DNA of 64,000 nucleotides from Psychrobacter sp. APC 3426 (GTDB lineage: Bacteria; Pseudomonadota; Gammaproteobacteria; Pseudomonadales; Moraxellaceae): assembly GCF_030408035.1 (NCBI RefSeq), contig NZ_JASDCF010000012.1, positions 31,114-95,113 of the forward strand. The letters run 5' to 3'. A model generated the notes under the pieces. It worked only from the letters and a program-made list of their open reading frames with translations. It was not told where the DNA came from and did no database searches. The stretch's first letter is position 1. Each line of letters begins with the position of its first letter. Below are positions 25,847 to 33,624 of the stretch, one piece after another. The position numbers and the translations under genes are program-made.

Positions 25847-28723
25847 ATGACCCAACAGAAACATGCCTCTACCGCTCAAGTATCAAGAAAGGCTAATAAA
25901 AAAGACACCACTGATATGACAATACCCTCTGCTGAATTGAAAGATACATCTTCAGAAACACTGACAGACGCATTAAAAGACGATAGTAAAGCCACGCCTG
26001 AAACGCCGCACCCACTATTTGTTGACGTAAAACAGCGTTGTCTTGTGAGCGCTGAGCAGTTAAAACGCTATAGTGACGCCGATGAGCTGCCCTCAGACAC
26101 ACGTACCGCGCCAGATTTAGATGTGGGCTTTGGTCAACAGCGTGCGTTAAAAGCATTACAAACGGCTTTGGATATCAAAGCCAGTGGCTATCATGTATTT
26201 GCAGCTGGTGAAAACGGCTTGGGCAAGCGTACGGTCATTAGTCGTTTACTGACGCGTATTGCCGCTGATGCACCAACGCCGGATGACTGGGTTTATGTGC
26301 ATAATTTCACCGACCCGCGCACACCGCTCGCCTTACGCCTGCCTGCTGGGCAAGCATCGCTACTGCAGCAGCAAGTCAATCACTTATGGCAACAAGCCAA
26401 AAAAAGACTGAGTCAGCGCTTTCGTAGTGACCAATATCAAAGCAAAATTGAAGCCATCAAAAATGACACGCATCAAAAAGAAAGTCAGGCTTATGATGTG
26501 CTTAATGCTGAAGGCAAGCAATATGACTTGGCATTGACGTTTCGCTCTTTTGATAATAAAGCGGTGTTTGTACATCCCAGTCAACTGGCAACAGAAACTA
26601 ATCAAGCTGCGACTGAAGGTAATAATACCGATAATACAGATGACAAAACTTCTATCAGCAGTCAAAACACATCAGTCATCGGAGAAAGCAAGAAAACGAC
26701 CACTGCTAGCAAAAAGGCTGTTGCCGATAACGAGACTGAATACGGCAGTAGTGAATACGAAGCTGAGCTGAGTAACTTTGTCCAAAAGAACCATATGCAA
26801 AAACGCTTAAGTCAACTGACCATCGCCTTAGAGCAGTTAGAAGACGAAGCCAATGATGCCATAGAAGCACTACATCGCAATATTGCGCGTCGTGCACTGC
26901 AACCTTTGTTTACGCCTATTTATGAGCAGTTTGCCAGTCACCCATTGGTCGTTGACTATCTCAAAGCCATATTTGCCGATATGGTTACGCATGTAGAGCG
27001 CATCGTCAATGGTGATGATGAAGAGTTTGTGACGGCGGTTTTGGCCACCACACCGAGTCGTTATGCAGTCAATGTCATCGTTAGTCACATGCCAGATAGT
27101 GGCGCACCCGTTATCTTTGAGGACTTGCCGACGCATCTGAACTTATTGGGTCATGTCGAGCAAATCACCCAATTAGGCACGGTGACCACCGATGTTAGTA
27201 TGATTCGAGCCGGTGCCCTGCATCGGGCAAATGGCGGCTACCTATTGTTAGAAGCGAGCCACTTGCTTGAGCACCCTTATGCATGGCAAGGTCTAAAGCG
27301 CGCGCTACAATCGCGCAAAATCAAACTGTCAAGCCTTGAGCAGATGCTGACACTAACAGGGAGCTTATCATTAGCACCGGCACCCATTGACCTTGATATC
27401 AAGGTAATCTTATTGGGCGAAGCAGACTTGTATTACGAGCTATTAGAGCTTGAGCCTGAGTTTGACGCGGTATTTAAGGTACGTGCTGATTTTCATGACG
27501 ACGTCACTCGCACCAGTGAACACGAGCTGGCACTGGTCGCAAAAATGGCCGATATCATTGATTATGCCAATCTTTATCCATTTGATCGTAGTGCACAAGC
27601 TGCCCTACTCGAGCACTTAAGCTTGCAAGCAGAAGACCAAGACCGCTTAAGCTTGCACAGTGACTTATTGATTAAGCTATTGCATGAGTCTAACCGCCAC
27701 GCACGTTTAAGCGGTAAAAGTATCGTCGATGCCCATCATGTCACACAAGCCATTGATGATATGGACGAGCGTTCAGGATACTTGCGTGACCTATATTGGG
27801 ATGAGCTCAAAAATGGTCAGCAGCTCATCCAAACTCAGGGAAGTGCTGTCGGGCAAGTCAATGCCCTAACCGTGGTCAGCTACGCGGATAGTGAGTTTGG
27901 CATGCCAGCCCGTCTAACTGCGGTCATTCAACCGAATATCGGTACCGGTGAGATTCTCGACATCGAGCGTGATGTGGATTTGGGTGGTAGCTTACACGCC
28001 AAGGGCATGCTCATTATGACCAGCTATTTGCGCGCGTTATTCAGTCAGCATCATGCGCTCAACTTTAGCGCTTCGCTCGCCTTTGAGCAAAGCTACGCGC
28101 ATATCGATGGCGATAGCGCCACCGTCAGCGAAGGCTGTGCGCTACTGTCCGCCTTAGCAAACGTGCCAATTGACCAGTCGTTCGCCATTACTGGCTCTAT
28201 GAATCAGCTAGGCGAAGTGCAAGCAGTTGGTGGCATCAATGCCAAAATCGCCGGTTTCTTTGATGCCTGCCGTGAGCAAGAACTGACGGGAAACCAAGGC
28301 GTGGTCATTCCCATGGCTAATGTCAAACAGCTCATGTTGCGTGACGATATCATTGCTGCTGTCAAAGCGGGTGAGTTTCATATTTATGGTATCCATACGT
28401 TGAGTGAAGCACTGACACTGATGACCGGCTTGCCTGTTGATACCATGAACAAAAAAGGTCGCTACCGTAAAGAAACCCTATTTGGCAAAGTCTTAAGCCG
28501 TCTGATGCTGTGGGATGATAACCAAGATGGTAATGGCGATATTGATGATAAAAAGTCAAAAAAGAAAGAAAAAAAGAAACGTAAGGCAAAACGTCAAAAG
28601 AAACAGGACAAAAAAGAAAAAGATAAGTGCAAAGACGATATCAATAGTAGAAAAAAAATTGTAGATAGTGAGCAGGATATGGTTAAAGGTGACAACCATT
28701 CGTTTACCGACGAGTCCGGTTAA
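25847..28723 (+). CDS. LonB-like AAA+ protease (Lon-related, YcbZ type)
   Basis: 958-aa ATP-dependent protease. An N-terminal helical/AAA region has the P-loop-like GENGLGKRTV (about residues 124-133); the middle contains MIRAGALHRANGGYLLLEA and the C-terminal AAA parts. The S16 protease domain shows the catalytic Ser in HIDGDSATVSEGCALL and the catalytic Lys in GGINAKIAGFFDAC. The order matches the 'Lon-related putative protease' family rather than LonA. Two oddities: a polar insertion rich in Asn, Thr, Ser and Lys at about 245-305, and a Lys-rich tail from about residue 900 (KKSKKKEKKKRKAKRQKKQ). No strong ribosome site is seen before ATG 25847. Substrates are unknown. Confidence 0.9.
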   Translation: MTQQKHASTAQVSRKANKKDTTDMTIPSAELKDTSSETLTDALKDDSKATPETPHPLFVDVKQRCLVSAEQLKRYSDADELPSDTRTAPDLDVGFGQQRALKALQTALDIKASGYHVFAAGENGLGKRTVISRLLTRIAADAPTPDDWVYVHNFTDPRTPLALRLPAGQASLLQQQVNHLWQQAKKRLSQRFRSDQYQSKIEAIKNDTHQKESQAYDVLNAEGKQYDLALTFRSFDNKAVFVHPSQLATETNQAATEGNNTDNTDDKTSISSQNTSVIGESKKTTTASKKAVADNETEYGSSEYEAELSNFVQKNHMQKRLSQLTIALEQLEDEANDAIEALHRNIARRALQPLFTPIYEQFASHPLVVDYLKAIFADMVTHVERIVNGDDEEFVTAVLATTPSRYAVNVIVSHMPDSGAPVIFEDLPTHLNLLGHVEQITQLGTVTTDVSMIRAGALHRANGGYLLLEASHLLEHPYAWQGLKRALQSRKIKLSSLEQMLTLTGSLSLAPAPIDLDIKVILLGEADLYYELLELEPEFDAVFKVRADFHDDVTRTSEHELALVAKMADIIDYANLYPFDRSAQAALLEHLSLQAEDQDRLSLHSDLLIKLLHESNRHARLSGKSIVDAHHVTQAIDDMDERSGYLRDLYWDELKNGQQLIQTQGSAVGQVNALTVVSYADSEFGMPARLTAVIQPNIGTGEILDIERDVDLGGSLHAKGMLIMTSYLRALFSQHHALNFSASLAFEQSYAHIDGDSATVSEGCALLSALANVPIDQSFAITGSMNQLGEVQAVGGINAKIAGFFDACREQELTGNQGVVIPMANVKQLMLRDDIIAAVKAGEFHIYGIHTLSEALTLMTGLPVDTMNKKGRYRKETLFGKVLSRLMLWDDNQDGNGDIDDKKSKKKEKKKRKAKRQKKQDKKEKDKCKDDINSRKKIVDSEQDMVKGDNHSFTDESG

Positions 28724-28871
28724 GCCTAAATCTCACTATCAACAACATCAGCATCAGTATAAACACATGACAACGTTGCTAGACGCTAAGAGGCTTTTCT
28801 GCGATGATAAACAGCTCGTGACTCAATAAGATAAAAAAGCCAACTCGTCACTCTATAAAGGTTATCTCTCA

Positions 28872-30035
28872 ATGACTGTACATTCTACTGACGCCGACCA
28901 CCCTCACGCTCAAACAGAAGCTGCTGAGCCAGCCAACATGATGGCGGCTGAGGAAAACAATGCCTCAGGAGATAGCAGTGACAATCGCCATGGCGCAGCG
29001 ACGACGGCTCGCCAGTGGCAAGTGTTATCACAGCTACAGCGTAATCGTTGGGTGGGGACAACTCATATCTATGAGCAGCTGATGATGGCAGGTTTTGATA
29101 TCAGTCTGCGTACCGTTCAGCGTGACCTAAACGCGCTTGCCAAACGCTTTCCTATTGAAAAAAACAATGCCAATCCACAAGGTTGGCGCTGGCGTGATGA
29201 TGCACCACTCCAAAGCTTACCGCACATGAATCTATCGCAAGCGGTTGCTTTCAATATGGTAGAGGCCAATCTAACTCAGCTACTACCACCAGTGATTCTA
29301 GATGAGTTGTTTCCGTGGTTTGACTTAGCAAGGCGGCAGCTGAAAAACAGCAAGGTTACCCATTCATGGATAGACAGAGTGCGTATCGAGCCGGCTACGC
29401 AACCATTGATTGCACCGCATATCGATTTGGATAGCAAAGACAATATTTATCACGCGCTTTTTTATCAGTTACAAATCAAAGCCTGCTATACCCGCAGCAA
29501 TAAATCGCAAGCCAGTGAATACATTCTAAACCCCATTGCTATCATTCAGCGTGGCATTATCATTTACCTACTGGCAACTCGTACTGACGATGCAGAAGCC
29601 ATCATCCGCACCTTTGCCTTACATCGATTTGCCAGTGTTGAGATTTTAGAAAGCGCTGCACAGACTCCTGATGACTTCCAACTCGACAGTTATTTAGATG
29701 CCGGTGGCATGGGCTTTAGTCATCCCTTGTTCCGTGAGCTGCCCAATCATGGAAAAAACACACCTATTGAGCTACAATTCACCAAGCAGGCGGGCAAGAG
29801 CCTCACTGAAAGCAAGCTCAGTGACGACCAAATCGTCACATTGAACACTGATGAGACATTGAGCGTACAAGCCACCGTCAATCTAACCTCACAGCTGGTT
29901 TGGTGGTTACGTGGTTTTGGCAGTGGTCTATTAGATGCCAAGCCTAACCTACTATATCAAGCGGTATTGGACAGACCATTAGACGATGAAGCTATTGATG
30001 ATCAAAACACTAAAGAACAAAGCAGTAACGAATAA
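28872..30035 (+). CDS. WYL-domain transcriptional regulator
   Basis: 387-aa regulator. An N-terminal DeoR-type helix-turn-helix (QLQRNRWVGTTHIYEQLMMAGFDISLRTVQRDLNAL in pieces, about residues 55-95) is followed by a WYL ligand-sensing domain (YILNPIAIIQRGIIIYLLAT, about 215-240) and a C-terminal WCX-like extension. Polar extensions flank the folded part on both sides. A TAAAGGTTAT ribosome site precedes the ATG. The TerD-family gene follows 82 bp later on the same strand, so the regulator may control or be co-expressed with it. WYL proteins often sense nucleotides or nucleic acids in stress and defence contexts; the ligand here is unknown. Confidence 0.88.
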   Translation: MTVHSTDADHPHAQTEAAEPANMMAAEENNASGDSSDNRHGAATTARQWQVLSQLQRNRWVGTTHIYEQLMMAGFDISLRTVQRDLNALAKRFPIEKNNANPQGWRWRDDAPLQSLPHMNLSQAVAFNMVEANLTQLLPPVILDELFPWFDLARRQLKNSKVTHSWIDRVRIEPATQPLIAPHIDLDSKDNIYHALFYQLQIKACYTRSNKSQASEYILNPIAIIQRGIIIYLLATRTDDAEAIIRTFALHRFASVEILESAAQTPDDFQLDSYLDAGGMGFSHPLFRELPNHGKNTPIELQFTKQAGKSLTESKLSDDQIVTLNTDETLSVQATVNLTSQLVWWLRGFGSGLLDAKPNLLYQAVLDRPLDDEAIDDQNTKEQSSNE

Positions 30036-30117
30036 TGATTATGAATAATGACAAAAGCGTTCAATCATACTCATCATTATAATAACGACTAAAAACCGAT
30101 ACTCTACAAGGAATACT

Positions 30118-30765
30118 ATGTCGACCACTACCCCATCGCCACTACTTTCAGATAGTCTTAGAGGACTGGGAGTAGATGCGGGGACTTTATTTTTTTCGCT
30201 AAACTACGAATTTACCAAAACCAAACCTAAGGGTATGTTTAAGCGCTTCAAAAAGAACCAAGGCGCGATTGATCTTGATATTGCTTGTGTATTATATGAT
30301 GACAATTGCACCATTAGTGACATTGTCTGGTTCAAACAGCTGCGAGATAAGTCCGAGTCTGTTAGGCATCAAGGGGACAGTCTCAACGGCAAAGATCGCG
30401 GTGAACATGCCATGTATTTGGCGCCATTAGATCAAGAGCAAATCAGACTATACTTGGATAAAATTCCAGCCCACATCACTCATATCGCTATGATTGCCAA
30501 CTCTTATCACGGTCAGCCCTTTTTTAGAGTCAATAAAGGCGAGATCCATCTGAGTGATGATGAAGGCAATCGATGTTTTGAGGTGAACCTCAAGCAACTT
30601 CCAAAAGATTGCACGACGCTTTGGGTCGCACATTTGCGTCGAGAGGTCGACGACTGGCATTTAACACTGCAGAATTTACCGCTTGCTGCCGAAGACTTGG
30701 CAACAGCAGCACAGCAAGTCGCCCATGAATTAGCGCGTGCACTGCCTATTCCGCAAGGCGTGTAA
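30118..30765 (+). CDS. TerD-family stress protein
   Basis: 215-aa protein of the TerD/TerZ/CABP family (tellurite resistance and general stress; known members bind Ca2+). Family features are the N-terminal VDAGTLFFSLNYEF, the IDLDIACVLYDDN block, and VRHQGDSLNGKDRGE, which holds the metal-binding Asp and Glu residues. A strong AAGGAATACT ribosome site precedes ATG 30118. No other ter genes (terB, terC, terE) are nearby, so it is a solitary TerD paired with the WYL regulator. Confidence 0.85.
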   Translation: MSTTTPSPLLSDSLRGLGVDAGTLFFSLNYEFTKTKPKGMFKRFKKNQGAIDLDIACVLYDDNCTISDIVWFKQLRDKSESVRHQGDSLNGKDRGEHAMYLAPLDQEQIRLYLDKIPAHITHIAMIANSYHGQPFFRVNKGEIHLSDDEGNRCFEVNLKQLPKDCTTLWVAHLRREVDDWHLTLQNLPLAAEDLATAAQQVAHELARALPIPQGV

Positions 30766-30792
30766 AATCGGGTCAAGATAATCTCATATAAT

Positions 30793-30832
30793 AAAAATGG
30801 TGCTGCGTATCAAAACGCAGCACCATTTTTTA
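30793..30832 (+). terminator. Terminator after the TerD gene
   Basis: 16-bp perfect stem, AAAAATGGTGCTGCGT (30793-30808) with its complement at 30815-30830, loop of six, ending in T6. Confidence 0.9.
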
Positions 30833-30905
30833 CGACTTCTCTTTTTGGCAGCAATCGCTGCAAATCACCTATATATAAACGTTCGCTTATTCACTGCCAG
30901 CTAAC

Positions 30906-31044
30906 CTATAGTCAAAATACCCTAAAAACGCTACGGTATTGTTGATATCAATTTTTTGTAGCCTCTGTCTGCGCAGGCACAGCAAGCAAGAAAAATTGAT
31001 ATCAGCAGCGCGTAATGTATCGATATTACTTTTCACTAACTATA
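30906..31044. mobile_element. Nested-palindrome MITE-like element, family 3, copy 1
   Basis: About 139 bp that matches 52021-52160 almost base for base in the core. The left end is CTATAGTCA; the right end is a decayed TAACTATAT. Inside are a second inverted pair (TGATATCAATTTTT / AAAAATTGATATCA) and, at the centre, CTGTCTGCGCAGGCACAG around the palindrome CTGCGCAG. Its right end lies within 2 bp of the stop codon of the K+ channel gene (31046). Confidence 0.85.
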
Positions 31045-31045
31045 T

Positions 31046-32029
31046 TTATAATGCTTCACCGCAATGCGGACAAAAGTTCTTTTGTCGCCGCTCCACTTCT
31101 CTTTCACGGCGCTCAAGTTCTTGCTCACGTAATACTTGTAAAACGATATTTTGTGCCTGCTCTTTATCCAGACCGAGCTGACGTCGAATTTTATCAATCA
31201 TCATCTGATTCTGCACCAAGTCAAAATCACTATCAATCAGCTGCTCCCGAAAATGCTGCTCTAACTCTTCACGGCGTTGGGCAAGCTCGTTTGCCAGACC
31301 TGTCGCCAAAATACCAGCAGGGAGTGCCGCTAGACCCACACCCAATATCGTAATGACCGCCCCCAATATCTTGCCCGCATTGGTAATGGGCGTCACATCG
31401 CCATAGCCTACGGTTGTCAGCGTGACCACTGCCCACCACATTGCTTTGGGTATCGACTCAAACTCGTCTGGCTGGGCATGGTTTTCTACCAAATAAATTC
31501 CACTAGAGGCGGTCACAATCATAATGATTAAAATAAAGATAACCGCTTGGAATGACCCTTTTTCCTTGCTGATAACCACCAATAAAATGCGCATCGAAGC
31601 AAAGTAGCGCGTCAGCTTTAGAATACGGAAGAGACGCAAAATGCGTAAGAAACGTAAATCGATGGAGACAAAGAAATTCAAAAACGCTGGTACGATGGCG
31701 ATAAGGTCAATCATTGCTGAAGGACTTCTCAGCCAATCCCAGCGCTGACGCCACGTCGTATTATCTGGTTTGGCTTCAGCGACACTCCATAGGCGCAGTA
31801 AATACTCGATAGAAAAGATGACAATGGAGAAGTTTTCAAACCAAGTAAAATAGTCCTGATAAGGGTAGTACCAGCTGTCTACAGACTCAGCAATCACCGC
31901 TGCCACGTTGGTCATGATTAAAAAAATCAGAAAATAATCAACGTAGCGACTAAATAACGTGTCGTGTTCATCATTTTGTAAAATATCATAGACAAAAAGA
32001 CGCAAGCGCCGTATAGACTGGAGTAGCAT
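31046..32029 (-). CDS. Voltage-gated potassium channel, six-helix type
   Basis: 327-aa inner-membrane channel subunit. Six helices are visible: S1-S3 between residues 27 and 130, an Arg-rich S4 (DLRFLRILRLFRILKLTRY), S5, a pore loop with the K+ filter TVGYGD, and S6 (ILGAVITILGVGLAALPAGILA). A C-terminal coiled-coil-like region rich in Glu, Arg and Gln (about 255-315) may set tetramer assembly. The last eight residues, CPHCGEAL, form a single zinc knuckle, which is unusual for these channels. A mobile-element relic ends 2 bp from its stop codon. It resembles bacterial Kv-type (KvAP/Kch-like) channels. Confidence 0.92.
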   Translation of the reverse strand: MLLQSIRRLRLFVYDILQNDEHDTLFSRYVDYFLIFLIMTNVAAVIAESVDSWYYPYQDYFTWFENFSIVIFSIEYLLRLWSVAEAKPDNTTWRQRWDWLRSPSAMIDLIAIVPAFLNFFVSIDLRFLRILRLFRILKLTRYFASMRILLVVISKEKGSFQAVIFILIIMIVTASSGIYLVENHAQPDEFESIPKAMWWAVVTLTTVGYGDVTPITNAGKILGAVITILGVGLAALPAGILATGLANELAQRREELEQHFREQLIDSDFDLVQNQMMIDKIRRQLGLDKEQAQNIVLQVLREQELERREREVERRQKNFCPHCGEAL

Positions 32030-32206
32030 GCTGTCCCTATGCGGTGAAACACCGAACTTATATGAGTAAAAAACAAACCATCATTACAGCAGATAATATC
32101 TATTGGTCTAAGCATCGACTGTTTTCGGAGTCTGCCCTCATTTTACTAATAGTAATAAAAATGACAAAAACTGCCGATAAAAAATAAAAACAGCGCCGCC
32201 AGTTAA

Positions 32207-32434
32207 TTATACAAAATTTATATAATAAATGTAGACTGCGGCCAACAGCATAAATGCAATCGCTAAAACAGACAATCGCAAGAACTGCTCATCAGTGCGC
32301 AACTGCTGGCTAACATCCTGAGCAGGTAGCAAATAGAGGTGACACTCAGGGCAACAGTTATTAACTGAATTTAATAGCTGCGCCGTACGTGCGTTTTCAC
32401 ATCGCAAAGGAGAGTTACTGCAATAACCGAGCAT
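32207..32434 (-). CDS. Small zinc-ribbon membrane protein
   Basis: 75 aa from ATG 32434, which has AAGG nine bases upstream; a GTG at 32446 is an alternative. The N-terminus has four or five Cys (C5, C12, C27/C28, C31 in the pattern CSNSPLRC...CCPEC) that would form a zinc ribbon. One hydrophobic helix (LSVLAIAFMLLAAVYIYYI) ends the protein at residues 53-74. Zn-ribbon openings of the CSNxxxC...CPEC kind occur as N-terminal modules in Moraxellaceae membrane proteins. Function unknown. The Cys pattern, start signal and TM segment support a real gene. Confidence 0.65.
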   Translation of the reverse strand: MLGYCSNSPLRCENARTAQLLNSVNNCCPECHLYLLPAQDVSQQLRTDEQFLRLSVLAIAFMLLAAVYIYYINFV

Positions 32435-32812
32435 ATTATATTGCACCTTATTTAGCGAGATAAATCAAAACATGCTAAATCAATGACTATCGAATTGAAA
32501 GAGATAATCTAAATTTACAATATTAGGGTCTACTGGACATTCAAACACTTGTACTGCTGATAGCCAAAATAACTACGCTATATCATGAGACTTTAAGATA
32601 GGAAATCTATTGTATCGAGATACTCTATTGTAACTTATCGGACAGACGGTCGTAATATCCGCTTATTACCTTACAGTAAAAATGGTTTTGTATTATAATA
32701 GAGAAACTATGTTACAGATTAATCAATAATCATAACATTGTGTATCGGTAACTGATGTCATCCCTCATTAGAAGCTGATTAATAATCCTCTATTACGTTA
32801 AGGAATCAAACG
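32435..32812. other. Intergenic region upstream of ompW
   Basis: 378 bp without a supported gene. It should contain the ompW promoter and 5' leader. AT-rich; no defined operator was recognised. Confidence 0.4.
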
Positions 32813-33442
32813 ATGAAACTACAATCCCTAGTTTTAGCCGCTGCTACTGCACTTACTATGACCTCTGCTTTTGCAGTACCTGCTGGTACTTGGACAGTGG
32901 CTGCCGGTGCTCACTATGTAGACCCTAAAAGTGACAACGGTACTTTGAATAATGGTTTATCTGTTGATGTTGATGGCGATGTCCGCCCAACCATCAGTGG
33001 TGAGTATTTTGTTGCCAACAACATTGGTGTTGAACTACTTGCAGCGATTCCATTTCACCATGACATCACGCTAACTGATACAAATGGCAATGAGGTTGAT
33101 GCAAAAACTCAGCACCTGCCACCTACTCTCTCTGTACAGTATCACTTCGATGGCTATAACCTGCCTATGAATGTGAAGCCTTTCGTTGGTGTTGGTGTGA
33201 ACTACACCACTTTCTTTAAAGAGAGAGTCTATCTAGGTAATGGTAACGATTTAGAACTAGACGATAGTGTGGGCGTTGCAGGTCATATCGGCTTGGATAT
33301 TCCTTTTGCTGCAACTGAATCTTTCCGTATTGATGCGCGCTATATGGACATCAAAACAGATGCTAGCCTAAACGGTACTGATTTAGGTGAAGTAGATATC
33401 AGCCCTTGGGTATATGGCGTTGCTTTTGTTAAAAGCTTCTAA
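32813..33442 (+). CDS. ompW: OmpW family outer-membrane protein
   Basis: 209-aa outer-membrane eight-stranded beta-barrel. Signal peptide MKLQSLVLAAATALTMTSAFA, cleaved before VPAGTWTVAAGAHYV. The OmpW pattern (HYVDPKSDNG, ISGEYFVANNIGVELLAAIPF, LPPTLSVQYHF, KPFVGVGVNYTTFF, then DARYMDIKT) is complete, and the protein ends in aromatic KSF as expected for BAM targeting. AAGGAATC is the ribosome site. OmpW proteins pass small hydrophobic molecules and are often induced by iron or oxygen changes. Confidence 0.94.
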   Translation: MKLQSLVLAAATALTMTSAFAVPAGTWTVAAGAHYVDPKSDNGTLNNGLSVDVDGDVRPTISGEYFVANNIGVELLAAIPFHHDITLTDTNGNEVDAKTQHLPPTLSVQYHFDGYNLPMNVKPFVGVGVNYTTFFKERVYLGNGNDLELDDSVGVAGHIGLDIPFAATESFRIDARYMDIKTDASLNGTDLGEVDISPWVYGVAFVKSF

Positions 33443-33477
33443 TTAGCCAAATGCTATAGAGCAAGTATAATAAATAG

Positions 33478-33506
33478 AAGAAGCCAGCTGAATAGCTGGC
33501 TTCTTT
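33478..33506 (+). terminator. Terminator of ompW
   Basis: 12-bp perfect stem AAGAAGCCAGCT/AGCTGGCTTCTT with a GAAT loop, then TTG. Confidence 0.85.
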
Positions 33507-33546
33507 GTCTCTATCGTTTAATAAAACTGAGAATCATATAGGTATG

Positions 33547-33570
33547 AAAAAAGCCATCCGCAGATGACTT
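33547..33570 (-). terminator. Terminator of aceF
   Basis: AAGCCATC (33551-33558) pairs with GATGACTT (33563-33570) with one mismatch. The A run at 33547-33552 gives the U tract on the minus strand. Confidence 0.6.
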
Positions 33571-33624
33571 TCTTCACGACCCTCATGATATAAGATTTAT
33601 GTAATGTTAAAAAACTCAACCGAC

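Noticed and set aside
31015..31353. 112-aa plus-strand ORF opposite the K+ channel tail
   Set aside because: It starts inside the MITE and is antisense to the coiled-coil tail; no support as a gene.
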